A stretch of DNA of 8,543 bases from Phycisphaeraceae bacterium (GCA_020851395.1 JADZCW010000058.1:1-8543), one strand, 5' to 3'; positions 1 to 6,761 are shown, numbered from the stretch's first letter. Notes: a model not told the origin generated them from the sequence alone. Numbers and translations: made by a program.

Positions 1-24
1 CCCACCATCGGATCGCCGCGGAGG

Positions 25-52
25 TTGTCAGCCCCGCTTAGGCCGGTAGACT
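25..52 (+). promoter_or_regulatory. Possible promoter of the ABC exporter operon
   Basis: TTGTCA at 25-30 (5 of 6 to the -35 consensus) is followed after 16 bases by TAGACT at 47-52 (4 of 6 to TATAAT). A start of transcription near 59 would give a leader of about 50-65 bases before the first exporter gene. All three forward frames have a stop between 39 and 57, so any upstream gene on this strand ends there and the promoter would lie at its very end. This is seen by eye only. Match quality is moderate, and planctomycete promoters often diverge from the consensus. Confidence 0.3.
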
Positions 53-106
53 CTTGAGCTTAACACCAACCGAAAAGAGACGCGTGGCGGGCAGGGAGGC
101 TCAGCC

Positions 107-166
107 ATGCAAGGACGTGCGAAGTGTGGAAGCGAAAAGCAAGGAAGTCCAAGGACGAGGCCGTGA
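107..166 (+). CDS. Possible 19-codon leader ORF
   Basis: An ATG at 107 sits seven bases after GGGAGG (94-99), the best Shine-Dalgarno match in this leader, yet it is out of frame with the exporter gene. It reads 19 codons (MQGRAKCGSEK...) and stops at TGA 164-166. That stop overlaps an in-frame GTG (163-165) of the exporter as GTGA, the same overlap that joins the two exporter genes further on. It could be a translated leader peptide that couples translation into the exporter, or a chance ORF inside a longer exporter gene starting at GTG 124. No family is recognisable. The peptide is basic and not obviously an attenuator. Confidence 0.2.
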   Translation: MQGRAKCGSEKQGSPRTRP

Positions 167-2121
167 GCCCCGAGCCGCCGGAGCCTGACGGCCGCAAATC
201 CGGCCAGGGCCAGATGCTGCACCCCGGCGCCAAGGCCGGGCAGGCCGAGGGGAATCTGCCTAGCGTCAGCCAACTGAGCAACAACCAGCTCATCCGCCGG
301 CTGCTGGGCATCGCGTGGCGGTATCGACTCGGGTGCCTCAAGATCGTCGGCATGCAGTTGATGCTGGTGGGGTTAGGCCTGGCGGGGCTGACGCTCTTCG
401 GGCTGGCGCTGGATTATCTGCGTCACGAGGCCCTGCCGGACAGCACCAAGATGCCGCGCTGGCCGCTGGGGATCGAGCCGCCGGCGAGCTGGGACCCGAT
501 GAGGGTGGTGCTGCTGCTGTCCGGGTGCATGCTGGCGGTGGCGGCGGCGTACGGGTTCCTGCGTTTTCGGACAATCATCGGTGGGGCACGTCTGTCACAG
601 AAGATCATCGTCAGCCTCCGCCGGGAGGTGTACGACAAGCTCCAACGGCTGTCGTTCCGTTTCTTTGATCAGTCCACCAGCGGGTCGATCATCAACCGCG
701 TGACGGGCGACGTGCAGTCGGTGCGGATGTTCATCGACGGGGTGGTGATGCAGTTCGTGCTGGTGGTGCTGACGCTGGTGGTCTACGTGACGTACATGCT
801 GCGGACCAACGCGATCCTGACGCTGGTGAGCCTGGGCACGGCCCCGGTGATGTTCCTGATCTCGCGGCGATTCTCCAAGACGGTCCGGCCGTCGTACCGA
901 CGGGCGCGTGAGCTGGGCGACGCATTGATCCTTCGCCTGTCGGAGAACATCCAGGGCATGCACGTGGTCAAGTGCTTCGGCCGACAGGCGATCGAGAACC
1001 GGCGGTTCCAGACGGCCAACCGGCGGATCAAGTGGCAGCGACGCGGGATCTTCCACCTGACGAGCATGTTCATCCCCTCGATCGAGGGGATGTCGAGCCT
1101 GAACATGTCCCTGCTGATGCTCGTCGGCGGGTACATGGTGATGACCAACGAGAACTTCACGCTCGGGCAGGGGTTCGTGGTCTTCGCGGGGCTGCTCGGC
1201 GGGTTCTCCGGGCAGGTCAACCAGCTGGCGAACATCACCAACACGGTGCAGTACAGCCTGACCGGGGCGCAACGGGTGTTCGAGGTGCTCGACCAACCGG
1301 TGGAGATCCAGAACCCGCCCCAGCCGGTGCGTCTGGAGCGGGCCAAGGGACGGGTGGCGTTCGAGGGGGTGACGTTCGGCTACCGCGACCTGGACCCGGT
1401 GCTCGAGGAGATCAGCTTCGAGGTCGAGCCGGGCCAGTGCGTGGCGGTGGTCGGGGCCACCGGGTCGGGCAAGAGCACGCTCTTGAGCCTGATCCCGCGT
1501 TTCTACGACCCCCGCCCCCGGAAAGGGCGCGTGCTGGTCGATGGGCGCGACGTGCGGGAGTACGACCTGGACGACCTGCGGCGGAACGTGGGGCTGGTGT
1601 TCCAGGAGAGCTTCCTCTTCAGCAACACGGTGGCGGCGAACATCGCCTTCGGCCATCCCGAGGCGACCGAGGCGCAGATCCGCAAGGCGGCCGAGATCGC
1701 CGCGGCGGCGGACTTCATCGAGGAGTTGCCGGACAAGTACCGGACGGTGATCGGCGAGCACGGCTCGAACCTCTCGGGCGGTCAGCGGCAGCGGCTGGCG
1801 ATCGCGCGGGCCATCCTGCTCGAGCCGCCGATCCTGCTGCTCGACGACGCGACGAGCGCGGTGGACCCCGAGACCGAGCACGAGATCCTCGCGGCGATGG
1901 ACAACGCCATGCAGGGCCGGACCACCTTCGTGGTGGCCCATCGCTTGAGCACGCTGCGACGGGCGGACCTTGTCATCGTGCTGGACCAGGGGCGGATCAT
2001 TCAGCGGGGGACGCACGAGGAACTCATGAACGAGAAGGGCCACTACCGCCGGGCCGCGAGCCTCCAGATCGCCGACGCCGAGAGCAAGCGGCTGCTGGGC
2101 GTCGGGGAGGAGAACGCGTGA
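124..2121 (+). CDS. ABC exporter half-transporter, subunit with degenerate ATP site
   Basis: This is an inner-membrane ABC exporter of the MsbA/BmrCD/TM287-288 type, with the membrane domain fused to the ATPase (665 aa). A hydrophilic, charged N-terminal stretch (1-60) precedes about six membrane helices (near 72-95, 126-148, 205-226, 229-247, 322-341, 350-370). The ATPase domain runs from about 410. It has A-loop Y420, Walker A G444-T452 with K450, Q-loop Q494, a canonical LSGGQ at 550-554, Walker B ending D574-D575, and H-loop H606. D575 replaces the usual catalytic Glu, as in the degenerate site of heterodimeric exporters, and the next gene has the complementary defect. Substrate is unknown: lipid, drug or peptide are all possible. 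The start is uncertain. GTG 124 has AAGGA at 111-115. GTG 163 also has AAGGA (151-155) and overlaps a small ORF's stop. ATG 214 is a third choice. An in-frame stop at 61-63 limits the 5' end. Confidence 0.93.
   Translation: MWKRKARKSKDEAVSPEPPEPDGRKSGQGQMLHPGAKAGQAEGNLPSVSQLSNNQLIRRLLGIAWRYRLGCLKIVGMQLMLVGLGLAGLTLFGLALDYLRHEALPDSTKMPRWPLGIEPPASWDPMRVVLLLSGCMLAVAAAYGFLRFRTIIGGARLSQKIIVSLRREVYDKLQRLSFRFFDQSTSGSIINRVTGDVQSVRMFIDGVVMQFVLVVLTLVVYVTYMLRTNAILTLVSLGTAPVMFLISRRFSKTVRPSYRRARELGDALILRLSENIQGMHVVKCFGRQAIENRRFQTANRRIKWQRRGIFHLTSMFIPSIEGMSSLNMSLLMLVGGYMVMTNENFTLGQGFVVFAGLLGGFSGQVNQLANITNTVQYSLTGAQRVFEVLDQPVEIQNPPQPVRLERAKGRVAFEGVTFGYRDLDPVLEEISFEVEPGQCVAVVGATGSGKSTLLSLIPRFYDPRPRKGRVLVDGRDVREYDLDDLRRNVGLVFQESFLFSNTVAANIAFGHPEATEAQIRKAAEIAAAADFIEELPDKYRTVIGEHGSNLSGGQRQRLAIARAILLEPPILLLDDATSAVDPETEHEILAAMDNAMQGRTTFVVAHRLSTLRRADLVIVLDQGRIIQRGTHEELMNEKGHYRRAASLQIADAESKRLLGVGEENA
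2104..2120 (+). promoter_or_regulatory. Shine-Dalgarno and GTG start of the second exporter gene
   Basis: GGGGAGGA (2104-2111) lies seven bases before GTG 2118-2120, which overlaps the TGA of the first gene (2119-2121) as GTGA. This fixes the start of the second gene. The same frame stays open far upstream to about 972 inside the first gene, but that extension is a Gly/Pro/Arg-rich shadow. The overlap implies translational coupling and about equal amounts of the two subunits. Confidence 0.85.
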
Positions 2122-3965
2122 CGCGGCTGACCTCCAACACGCTGACGTTGACGCAGACGCGGCGCGAGCAGGAGCAGGAGCCCGAACAGAGGCCTCTGGA
2201 CCTGACGCTGATCCGCCGGCTGTTCCACTACACCCGGCCGCACCGCAAGCTCCGCAACGGGCTGGTGCTGGCGGTGCTGGTGCGGTCGGTGCAGCTGCCG
2301 CTGGTGGCGTGGGTGATGACGCTGGTGATCAACGGGCCGATCGCCCACAAGTCGGGAATGCTCAAGCTCTCGCTGGCGGTGGCGGGGTATGCGGCGCTGG
2401 CGTTCTGGATGCACTTCACGCACTACTTCCGCTCCAAGCAGGCGATGCAGCTGGGCGAGTACATCGTGCACGACCTGCGGCGCGACATCTTCGCGCACCT
2501 GCAGACGATGCCGATGGGCTTCTTCAACCGGACCAAGCTCGGCCGGATCATCAGCCGGATGACCAGCGACGTCGAGAGCGTCCGCACGGGGGTGCAGGAC
2601 GTGCTGTTCATCTCGCTGGTGCAGGCGGGTCAGATGATCTTCTCCGGGGTGTTCATGCTGTGGTACGACTGGCAGTTGTTCCTCTTGATCACGGCGCTGC
2701 TGCCGGTGCTCTGGGCGCTGCACCACCACTTCCACCCCAAGCTGTCGGCCGCGTACCGGGACATCCAGGAGTCGTTCAGCCGGGTGACGGCGATGCTGGC
2801 CGAGTCGGTCCACGGCATCCGGGTGACGCAGGGGTACGTGCGACAGGACGTCAACGCGGAGATCTTCGGCGACCTGGTGCTCGACCACTCGCAGTACCAC
2901 CTTTACGCCGAGCGGACGCGGGGGACGTTCTTCCCGCTCTTGGAATTCGTCCGGCCGGTGTTCATGTCGCTGATGCTGGTGTTCGCCGGGTGGCGGGTGC
3001 TGCACATGGGCGACGACGTGTCCGAGCGGCAGGCGGTGATCGAGGCGCTGGTGGGCTTCTTCTTCATGGCCCAGCTGTTCTTCACGCCGATCGTGGTGAT
3101 CGGGAACATGTACGACATGGCCCTGACGGCGATGGCGGGGGCGGAGCGGATCTTCCGTCTGCTGGACACGCCGCCGGCCTGGACGGACGCGCCCAACTCG
3201 GTGGAGCTGCCGCCGATCCGGGGACTGGTCGAGTTCAAGGATGTGGTTTTCAGCTACGACCCGGGCCGGCCCGTGCTCCAGAACGTCAGCTTCCGGGCCG
3301 AGCCGGGGCAGACCATCGCGCTCGTCGGGCACACCGGCAGCGGCAAGAGCACGGTCATCAACCTGATCGCCAAGTTCTACCTGCCGGACAAGGGGCAGCT
3401 CCTGATCGACGGGCACGAGATCCGGGCGATCACCAGCGAGTCGCTGCACCGGCAGATGGGGATCGTGCTGCAGACGAACTTCCTGTTTGCCGGGACGGTG
3501 ATGGACAACATCCGCGTGGGCCGGCCCAAGGCGACGGACGAGGAGGTCATCGACGCGGCCCGCAGGCTCGACTGCCTGGACCTGCTCGAGGCCCTGCCGG
3601 ACGGGATGAAGACCGACGTAGGCGAGTCGGGGAAGAACGTGTCGCTGGGCCAGCGGCAGCTGATCTGCTTCGCCCGGGCGATGCTGGCTGACCCGCGCAT
3701 CCTGATCCTCGACGAGGCCACCAGCAGCGTCGACACCATGACCGAGGCGCGGATCCAGAAGGCCCTGGCGATCCTGCTGGCGGGGCGGACGAGCTTCGTG
3801 GTGGCCCACCGGCTGAGCACGATCCGCCACGCGAGCATGGTGCTGGTGCTCGACCACGGCCGGATCATCGAACGAGGCACGCACCTGGACCTGCTGGCCA
3901 CGGGCGGGACGTATGCCCATCTTTACAGGCAGTTCATCCGGGCCAGCGAGGGGGAGATGGAATAG
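2118..3965 (+). CDS. ABC exporter half-transporter, subunit with the catalytic Glu
   Basis: This 615-aa protein is the second half of the exporter. A short polar N-terminus with a run of Glu/Gln (about 16-25) precedes six likely membrane helices (about 47-72, 81-104, 160-182, 185-205, 277-297, 308-330). The ATPase has A-loop Y380, Walker A G404-T412 with K410, Q-loop Q452, Walker B D532-E533 with the catalytic Glu present, and H-loop H564. Its signature motif is VSLGQ (508-512) instead of LSGGQ. In known heterodimers (TM287/288, BmrC/D) the degenerate site pairs the subunit lacking Glu with the partner's altered signature, and the consensus site pairs the remaining motifs. These two proteins fit that exactly, so they very likely act as one heterodimer. 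The four-base overlap with the first gene supports this. No substrate-binding or outer-membrane partner is visible nearby. Confidence 0.93.
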   Translation: MTRLTSNTLTLTQTRREQEQEPEQRPLDLTLIRRLFHYTRPHRKLRNGLVLAVLVRSVQLPLVAWVMTLVINGPIAHKSGMLKLSLAVAGYAALAFWMHFTHYFRSKQAMQLGEYIVHDLRRDIFAHLQTMPMGFFNRTKLGRIISRMTSDVESVRTGVQDVLFISLVQAGQMIFSGVFMLWYDWQLFLLITALLPVLWALHHHFHPKLSAAYRDIQESFSRVTAMLAESVHGIRVTQGYVRQDVNAEIFGDLVLDHSQYHLYAERTRGTFFPLLEFVRPVFMSLMLVFAGWRVLHMGDDVSERQAVIEALVGFFFMAQLFFTPIVVIGNMYDMALTAMAGAERIFRLLDTPPAWTDAPNSVELPPIRGLVEFKDVVFSYDPGRPVLQNVSFRAEPGQTIALVGHTGSGKSTVINLIAKFYLPDKGQLLIDGHEIRAITSESLHRQMGIVLQTNFLFAGTVMDNIRVGRPKATDEEVIDAARRLDCLDLLEALPDGMKTDVGESGKNVSLGQRQLICFARAMLADPRILILDEATSSVDTMTEARIQKALAILLAGRTSFVVAHRLSTIRHASMVLVLDHGRIIERGTHLDLLATGGTYAHLYRQFIRASEGEME

Positions 3966-3978
3966 CCCGGGCAACCCG

Positions 3979-3990
3979 CACAGGCCTGTG
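3979..3990. promoter_or_regulatory. Perfect 12-bp palindrome upstream of panB
   Basis: CACAGGCCTGTG is a perfect 12-base palindrome in the 57-base gap between the exporter and panB. It lies where the -35 region of the panB promoter would be (about -44 to -33 if transcription starts at the ATG). It could be an operator for a dimeric regulator. As RNA it forms only a short hairpin with no T-tract after it, so it is a poor terminator. A 12-base palindrome can also arise by chance in G+C-rich DNA. Confidence 0.3.
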
Positions 3991-4010
3991 GGTGCCAGCG
4001 GTCTTTCATC

Positions 4011-4016
4011 TATAAT
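4011..4016 (+). promoter_or_regulatory. Perfect -10 box immediately before panB
   Basis: TATAAT matches the -10 consensus at all six positions and stands out in G+C-rich sequence. Only six bases (TCACCT) separate it from the panB ATG, so transcription would start at or next to the A of the ATG and give a leaderless mRNA. There is no Shine-Dalgarno upstream of this ATG, in agreement. No good -35 is found at 16-18 bases (GTGGGT at 17). Confidence 0.55.
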
Positions 4017-4022
4017 TCACCT

Positions 4023-4871
4023 ATGCCATCGTCCCCCCCCGACAAGAAAATCCGTCTCTCGACGCTGCGCCAGTGGGCGGCGGCGGGTCAGAAGTTCGCC
4101 ATGCTCACCTGCTACGACGCGACGACCGCTCGCTTGTTCTGGCAGGCGGGGCTCAAGACGCTGCTCGTCGGCGACACGGCTGGGCAGTTCGTCCTGGGGC
4201 ACGAGACGACGTTGCCGGCCCCCCTGGACTTCATGCTCCAGATCACCGCGGCGGTGCGGAGGGCGGCGCCACTGGCGTTTGTGATGGGGGACATGCCGTT
4301 CGGGTCGTACCAGTGCGGGCAGGACGCGGGGATGGCCAACGCGATGCGCTTCCTGACCGAGGGCGGGGCGGATGCGGTCAAGCTCGAGGTGAGCCGGCAT
4401 GACCTGCCACTGGTCGAGCGGATGGCGGCGGCGGGTGTGCCGGTGGTGGCGCACCTGGGTTCGCGGCCGCAGCAGAAGCTGACCATGGGGCGCAGCCGCA
4501 AGGTGTATCACTCGGCCGAGGAGGTCCGCCAGACGGTGCAACTGGCGGGTGAGATGGTGCGGGCCGGGGCGGTGATGATCCTGCTCGAGGCTGTGCCGGC
4601 CGAGGTCAGCGTGGGGGTGATCGAGGCGATCCGTGAACAATCGCCCAAGGACGAGCAGGCGATCCTGATTGGGTGCGGGGCGGGGCCGGCGTGCCATGGG
4701 CACGTGGTGGTGATGCACGACGTGCTGGGGTTGACGGGGTGGCACGCGCCGTTCGCGCCGCCGCAGGGCGACGTGGGCGGGGCGATCCGCGAGACGGCGG
4801 CGAAGTGGGTGGCGCTGGCTGAGTCGGGGCGGTACCTGGCCGAGGACCACCCGTATCACGTCGAGGGGTGA
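4023..4871 (+). CDS. panB: 3-methyl-2-oxobutanoate hydroxymethyltransferase (PanB), divergent
   Basis: PanB transfers a hydroxymethyl group from methylene-tetrahydrofolate to 2-oxoisovalerate, giving ketopantoate, the first committed step to pantothenate and CoA. It is cytoplasmic and Mg-dependent. At 282 aa it is close to the usual 260-280. Family landmarks are in order: TCYDATTARLF (29-39), VGDT with metal ligand D51, MGDMPF with D90, VKLE with K120 and E122, AHLG with H144, LLEAVP with E189 (the position of the catalytic Glu), and the GCGAG and VVVMHDVLGLTG block (218-239). It differs from typical PanB: VKLEVS instead of VKIEGG, AHLGSRPQ instead of GHLGLTPQ, and GCGAGPACHGH instead of GIGAGxxxDGQ. 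It may be a PanB paralogue with a shifted role, though its metal and catalytic positions look intact. It seems to stand alone, with no panC or panD next to it. The ATG at 4023 has no Shine-Dalgarno and follows a -10 box. A run of eight C (4033-4040) falls in codons 4-6. Confidence 0.88.
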   Translation: MPSSPPDKKIRLSTLRQWAAAGQKFAMLTCYDATTARLFWQAGLKTLLVGDTAGQFVLGHETTLPAPLDFMLQITAAVRRAAPLAFVMGDMPFGSYQCGQDAGMANAMRFLTEGGADAVKLEVSRHDLPLVERMAAAGVPVVAHLGSRPQQKLTMGRSRKVYHSAEEVRQTVQLAGEMVRAGAVMILLEAVPAEVSVGVIEAIREQSPKDEQAILIGCGAGPACHGHVVVMHDVLGLTGWHAPFAPPQGDVGGAIRETAAKWVALAESGRYLAEDHPYHVEG

Positions 4872-4907
4872 GGGGCGTTATTCGACACCATGGGGCGATC
4901 CGAAGTA

Positions 4908-4978
4908 CCCCCCGGCGAAGCCGGGGGCTGAACCACGGGCGTGGCATCCTCTGATTCAGCCCCCGGCTCGGCCGGGGG
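4908..4978. repeat. REP-like inverted pair of GC hairpins
   Basis: Two perfect 8-bp hairpins with the same stem, CCCCCGGC/GCCGGGGG, stand at 4909-4927 (loop GAA) and 4960-4978 (loop TCG). They are in opposite orientation. Bases 4909-4932 (ending CTGAA) and 4955-4978 (starting TTCAG) are inverted copies matching at 22 of 24 positions, so the whole can also fold as one long hairpin. Between them is a small palindrome, CCACGGGCGTGG (4933-4944). This layout is like a REP/BIME element. No T-tract follows either stem, so it is not a standard terminator, although it may protect or end the panB mRNA. A related single copy lies at 6709-6747. Confidence 0.7.
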
Positions 4979-5063
4979 ACGGTCGTCCGCAGGGGGAGAA
5001 AATGAACCGCCGGCGGGCCCGTGCGTAAATTCTCCATGTCAGGCAGGCGCTCGAACGATCCTG

Positions 5064-5113
5064 TATAGACCTAACCCTCGCCGGCCGGGGCGAACCAGCC
5101 GGCCAATCAGGAG
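5064..5113 (+). promoter_or_regulatory. htrA leader: weak -10 candidate, small hairpin and Shine-Dalgarno
   Basis: TATAGA (5064-5069) is a 4 of 6 match to a -10, with no convincing -35. GGCCGG (5083-5088) and CCGGCC (5099-5104) can pair as a short stem just before AGGAG (5109-5113), which lies eight bases before the htrA ATG and decides that start. The rest of the gap (4979-5063) shows no gene or structure I can support. I could not make out an ECF/sigma-E type promoter. Confidence 0.3.
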
Positions 5114-5121
5114 CATCGAGT

Positions 5122-6696
5122 ATGAAACGTCTGGGATATCTGGGACCGAGTCTGGTGGTGCTGGTGACGCTGGCGCTGGTGATGACGTTTGGGCCGGGGG
5201 CGGCCCGGCAGATCGCCTACGCGGGGTCGCAGGCGAAGATCCAGACGATCCGCGACGGGCTGGACAACAACGCGACGGTGGCGGAGCTGTCGAACTCCTT
5301 CAAGCTCGTGGCCGAGGTGGTCGAGCCGAGCGTGGTGCACATCGCGATCTTCACCAAGAGCGTCCCGCACGCGGAGCTGCGCGAGCGGATGCCGTGGTTC
5401 TTCGGGCCGCGCGGGCCGTTCCCGATGGACCCCGAGGATGAATCGATGACCCCGGAAACCCCGGAACAGGAGAACCCGGACCAGGGCATGGACCGTTACA
5501 ACGTCCCGCGTGAGCGGGGCAACGGCTCGGGCTGGGTGTACGACACGGACGGGCACGTCGTGACCAACAACCACGTCGTGGACAAGGCGGACAAGATCGT
5601 CGTCCGCTTCCACGACGGCACGGAGAAGCAGGCCACGGTCGTCGGGCGGGACACCAAGACGGACATCGCGGTGCTCAAGGTCGAGGGCGAGGTGTTCCAC
5701 CCGGCCAAGGTGTCGACGGACCCGGTGGGCCAGGGCGAGATCGTGTTCTCGTTCGGCTCGCCGTTCGGCAATGACTTCTCAATGAGCCAGGGGATCGTCT
5801 CGGCCACGGGCCGGCAGCTGGGCCTGCTCGAGAGGCAGGGGTACGAGAACTTCATCCAGACGGACGCGGCGATCAACCCGGGCAACAGCGGCGGGCCGCT
5901 GACGAATTTGCGCGGGGAGGTGATCGGGATGAACACCGCCATCGCGACGCGGACGGGGTCGTTCGCGGGGATCGGGTTTGCCATCCCGGCGGACATGATC
6001 GCGCGGGTGGTGCCGCAACTGATCGAGAACGGCAAGGTGACGCGCGGCTACCTGGGGATCTTCATCAAGGACCTGGACCCCAAGATGGCCCAGACGCTCA
6101 GCTATGACGGCAAGGGCGTGCTGGTGACCCAGCCGATCGAGGGCGGCCCGGCGGCCAAGGGCGGGATGCAGGAGGCGGACATCATCACCAAGGTCCAGGG
6201 CCAGGCCGTCGCGAACGCTGAGCAACTCCGCGAGACCGTCGCGGCGATGCCGCCGGGGACGGAAGTCGAACTGGACGTGTTCCGCAAGGGCAAGCAGACG
6301 ACGGTCAAGGTGACGCTCGAGGAGCTGCCCGACCAGGTGGCGATGGGCGGCAGTGACGCCGAGAGCCCGTCGTCGGGCATGGCGAATCAGAGCCAACAGA
6401 TCCTCGGCCGGGTGGGCGTACGGGTGACCACTTTCACGCCGCAGATGGCCGAGCAACTGGGCGTCGACCACGAGCAGGCGGTGGTCGTCCTGGGCGTTCG
6501 CGAAGGATCGGCCGCCGCGGAGGCGGGGCTGCTGCGCGGGATGCTGATCACGGGCGTGATGGACACGGCGGTCAGCACGCCGGCGGAGTTCGCCAAGGCG
6601 TTGGACGAGGCGTCGGCCCAGAGCCCTTACGTCCGGCTGCGCGTGGAGCTCAAGGGACAGGTGCAGTTGCTGCTGCTGGAAGTGCCCAAGGAGTAG
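5122..6696 (+). CDS. htrA: HtrA/Deg-family periplasmic serine protease with two PDZ domains
   Basis: This is a DegP/DegQ-like protease-chaperone that degrades or holds misfolded envelope proteins. It is 524 aa, slightly longer than DegP/DegQ. The N-terminus is a signal peptide or anchor: KR at 2-3, a hydrophobic core at 8-22, and a possible cleavage site after AYA (32-34). The trypsin-like domain follows, with the triad H151 (TNNHVVD), D181 (TKTDIAVLK) and S256 (NPGNSGGPL). An acidic, Pro-rich loop (about 81-130) corresponds to the LA loop of DegP. PDZ1 spans about 309-400, beginning RGYLGI, and PDZ2 about 428-521. A Ser/Gln-rich linker (about 405-427) separates them. All catalytic residues are present. 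The start is set by AGGAG eight bases upstream. The gene is a single unit, with a REP-like pair before it and a strong terminator after it. Whether it is closer to DegP, DegQ or MucD cannot be told by eye. The N-terminal segment could remain uncleaved as in DegS, but DegS has only one PDZ. Confidence 0.95.
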   Translation: MKRLGYLGPSLVVLVTLALVMTFGPGAARQIAYAGSQAKIQTIRDGLDNNATVAELSNSFKLVAEVVEPSVVHIAIFTKSVPHAELRERMPWFFGPRGPFPMDPEDESMTPETPEQENPDQGMDRYNVPRERGNGSGWVYDTDGHVVTNNHVVDKADKIVVRFHDGTEKQATVVGRDTKTDIAVLKVEGEVFHPAKVSTDPVGQGEIVFSFGSPFGNDFSMSQGIVSATGRQLGLLERQGYENFIQTDAAINPGNSGGPLTNLRGEVIGMNTAIATRTGSFAGIGFAIPADMIARVVPQLIENGKVTRGYLGIFIKDLDPKMAQTLSYDGKGVLVTQPIEGGPAAKGGMQEADIITKVQGQAVANAEQLRETVAAMPPGTEVELDVFRKGKQTTVKVTLEELPDQVAMGGSDAESPSSGMANQSQQILGRVGVRVTTFTPQMAEQLGVDHEQAVVVLGVREGSAAAEAGLLRGMLITGVMDTAVSTPAEFAKALDEASAQSPYVRLRVELKGQVQLLLLEVPKE

Positions 6697-6708
6697 CGGC
6701 GGCCCTTT

Positions 6709-6747
6709 CTCCCCGGTGAAACCGGGGGGAACACGCGGCGCGTGCAT
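6709..6747. repeat. Single copy of the REP-like hairpin element
   Basis: A 7-bp stem CCCCGGT/ACCGGGG with loop GAA (6711-6727) is followed by a short GGAA and a second hairpin, CACGC-GGC-GCGTG (6732-6744), then CAT. The order matches the left half of the element at 4909-4947: a CCCCGG stem with GAA loop, a link ending GAA, a CACG...CGTG palindrome, then CAT. The stems differ in base identity but keep pairing, which suggests a shared structured element. It lies between the htrA stop and its terminator, so it is in the 3' UTR. Confidence 0.6.
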
Positions 6748-6761
6748 GAAGTCCGCTCATC

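Noticed and set aside
1..24. Possible end of an upstream gene
   Set aside because: Too little sequence to recognise any product. Stops occur in all + frames by 57 and nothing can be assigned.
595..2043. A 482-codon open frame on the minus strand opposite the first exporter gene
   Set aside because: It has the same low-complexity composition and no domain. It is explained by codon bias of the + strand gene.
972..2117. In-frame upstream extension of the second exporter gene, making a 997-codon ORF
   Set aside because: The extra 382 residues are Gly/Arg/Ala/Pro-rich translation of the first gene in another frame. The GTG at 2118 has a strong Shine-Dalgarno and gives the normal family length.
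2043..3974. A 643-codon open frame on the minus strand opposite the second exporter gene
   Set aside because: It is His/Arg/Gln/Pro-rich with no recognisable motif and is the usual antisense shadow of a G+C-rich gene. The + strand gene has all ABC motifs.
4908..4927. GC hairpin after panB as an intrinsic terminator
   Set aside because: No T-tract follows; the inverted second copy and central palindrome fit a REP-like element better.
5002..5028. Tiny ORF MNRRRARA with a G-rich Shine-Dalgarno-like run, upstream of htrA
   Set aside because: The spacing to the ATG is only about three bases, it lies before the likely htrA -10 box, and eight codons cannot be supported by sequence alone.
5779..6747. 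Minus-strand open frame opposite htrA
   Set aside because: It is rich in His, Arg and Leu with no motif, and lies wholly over a clear HtrA protease. It is a shadow.
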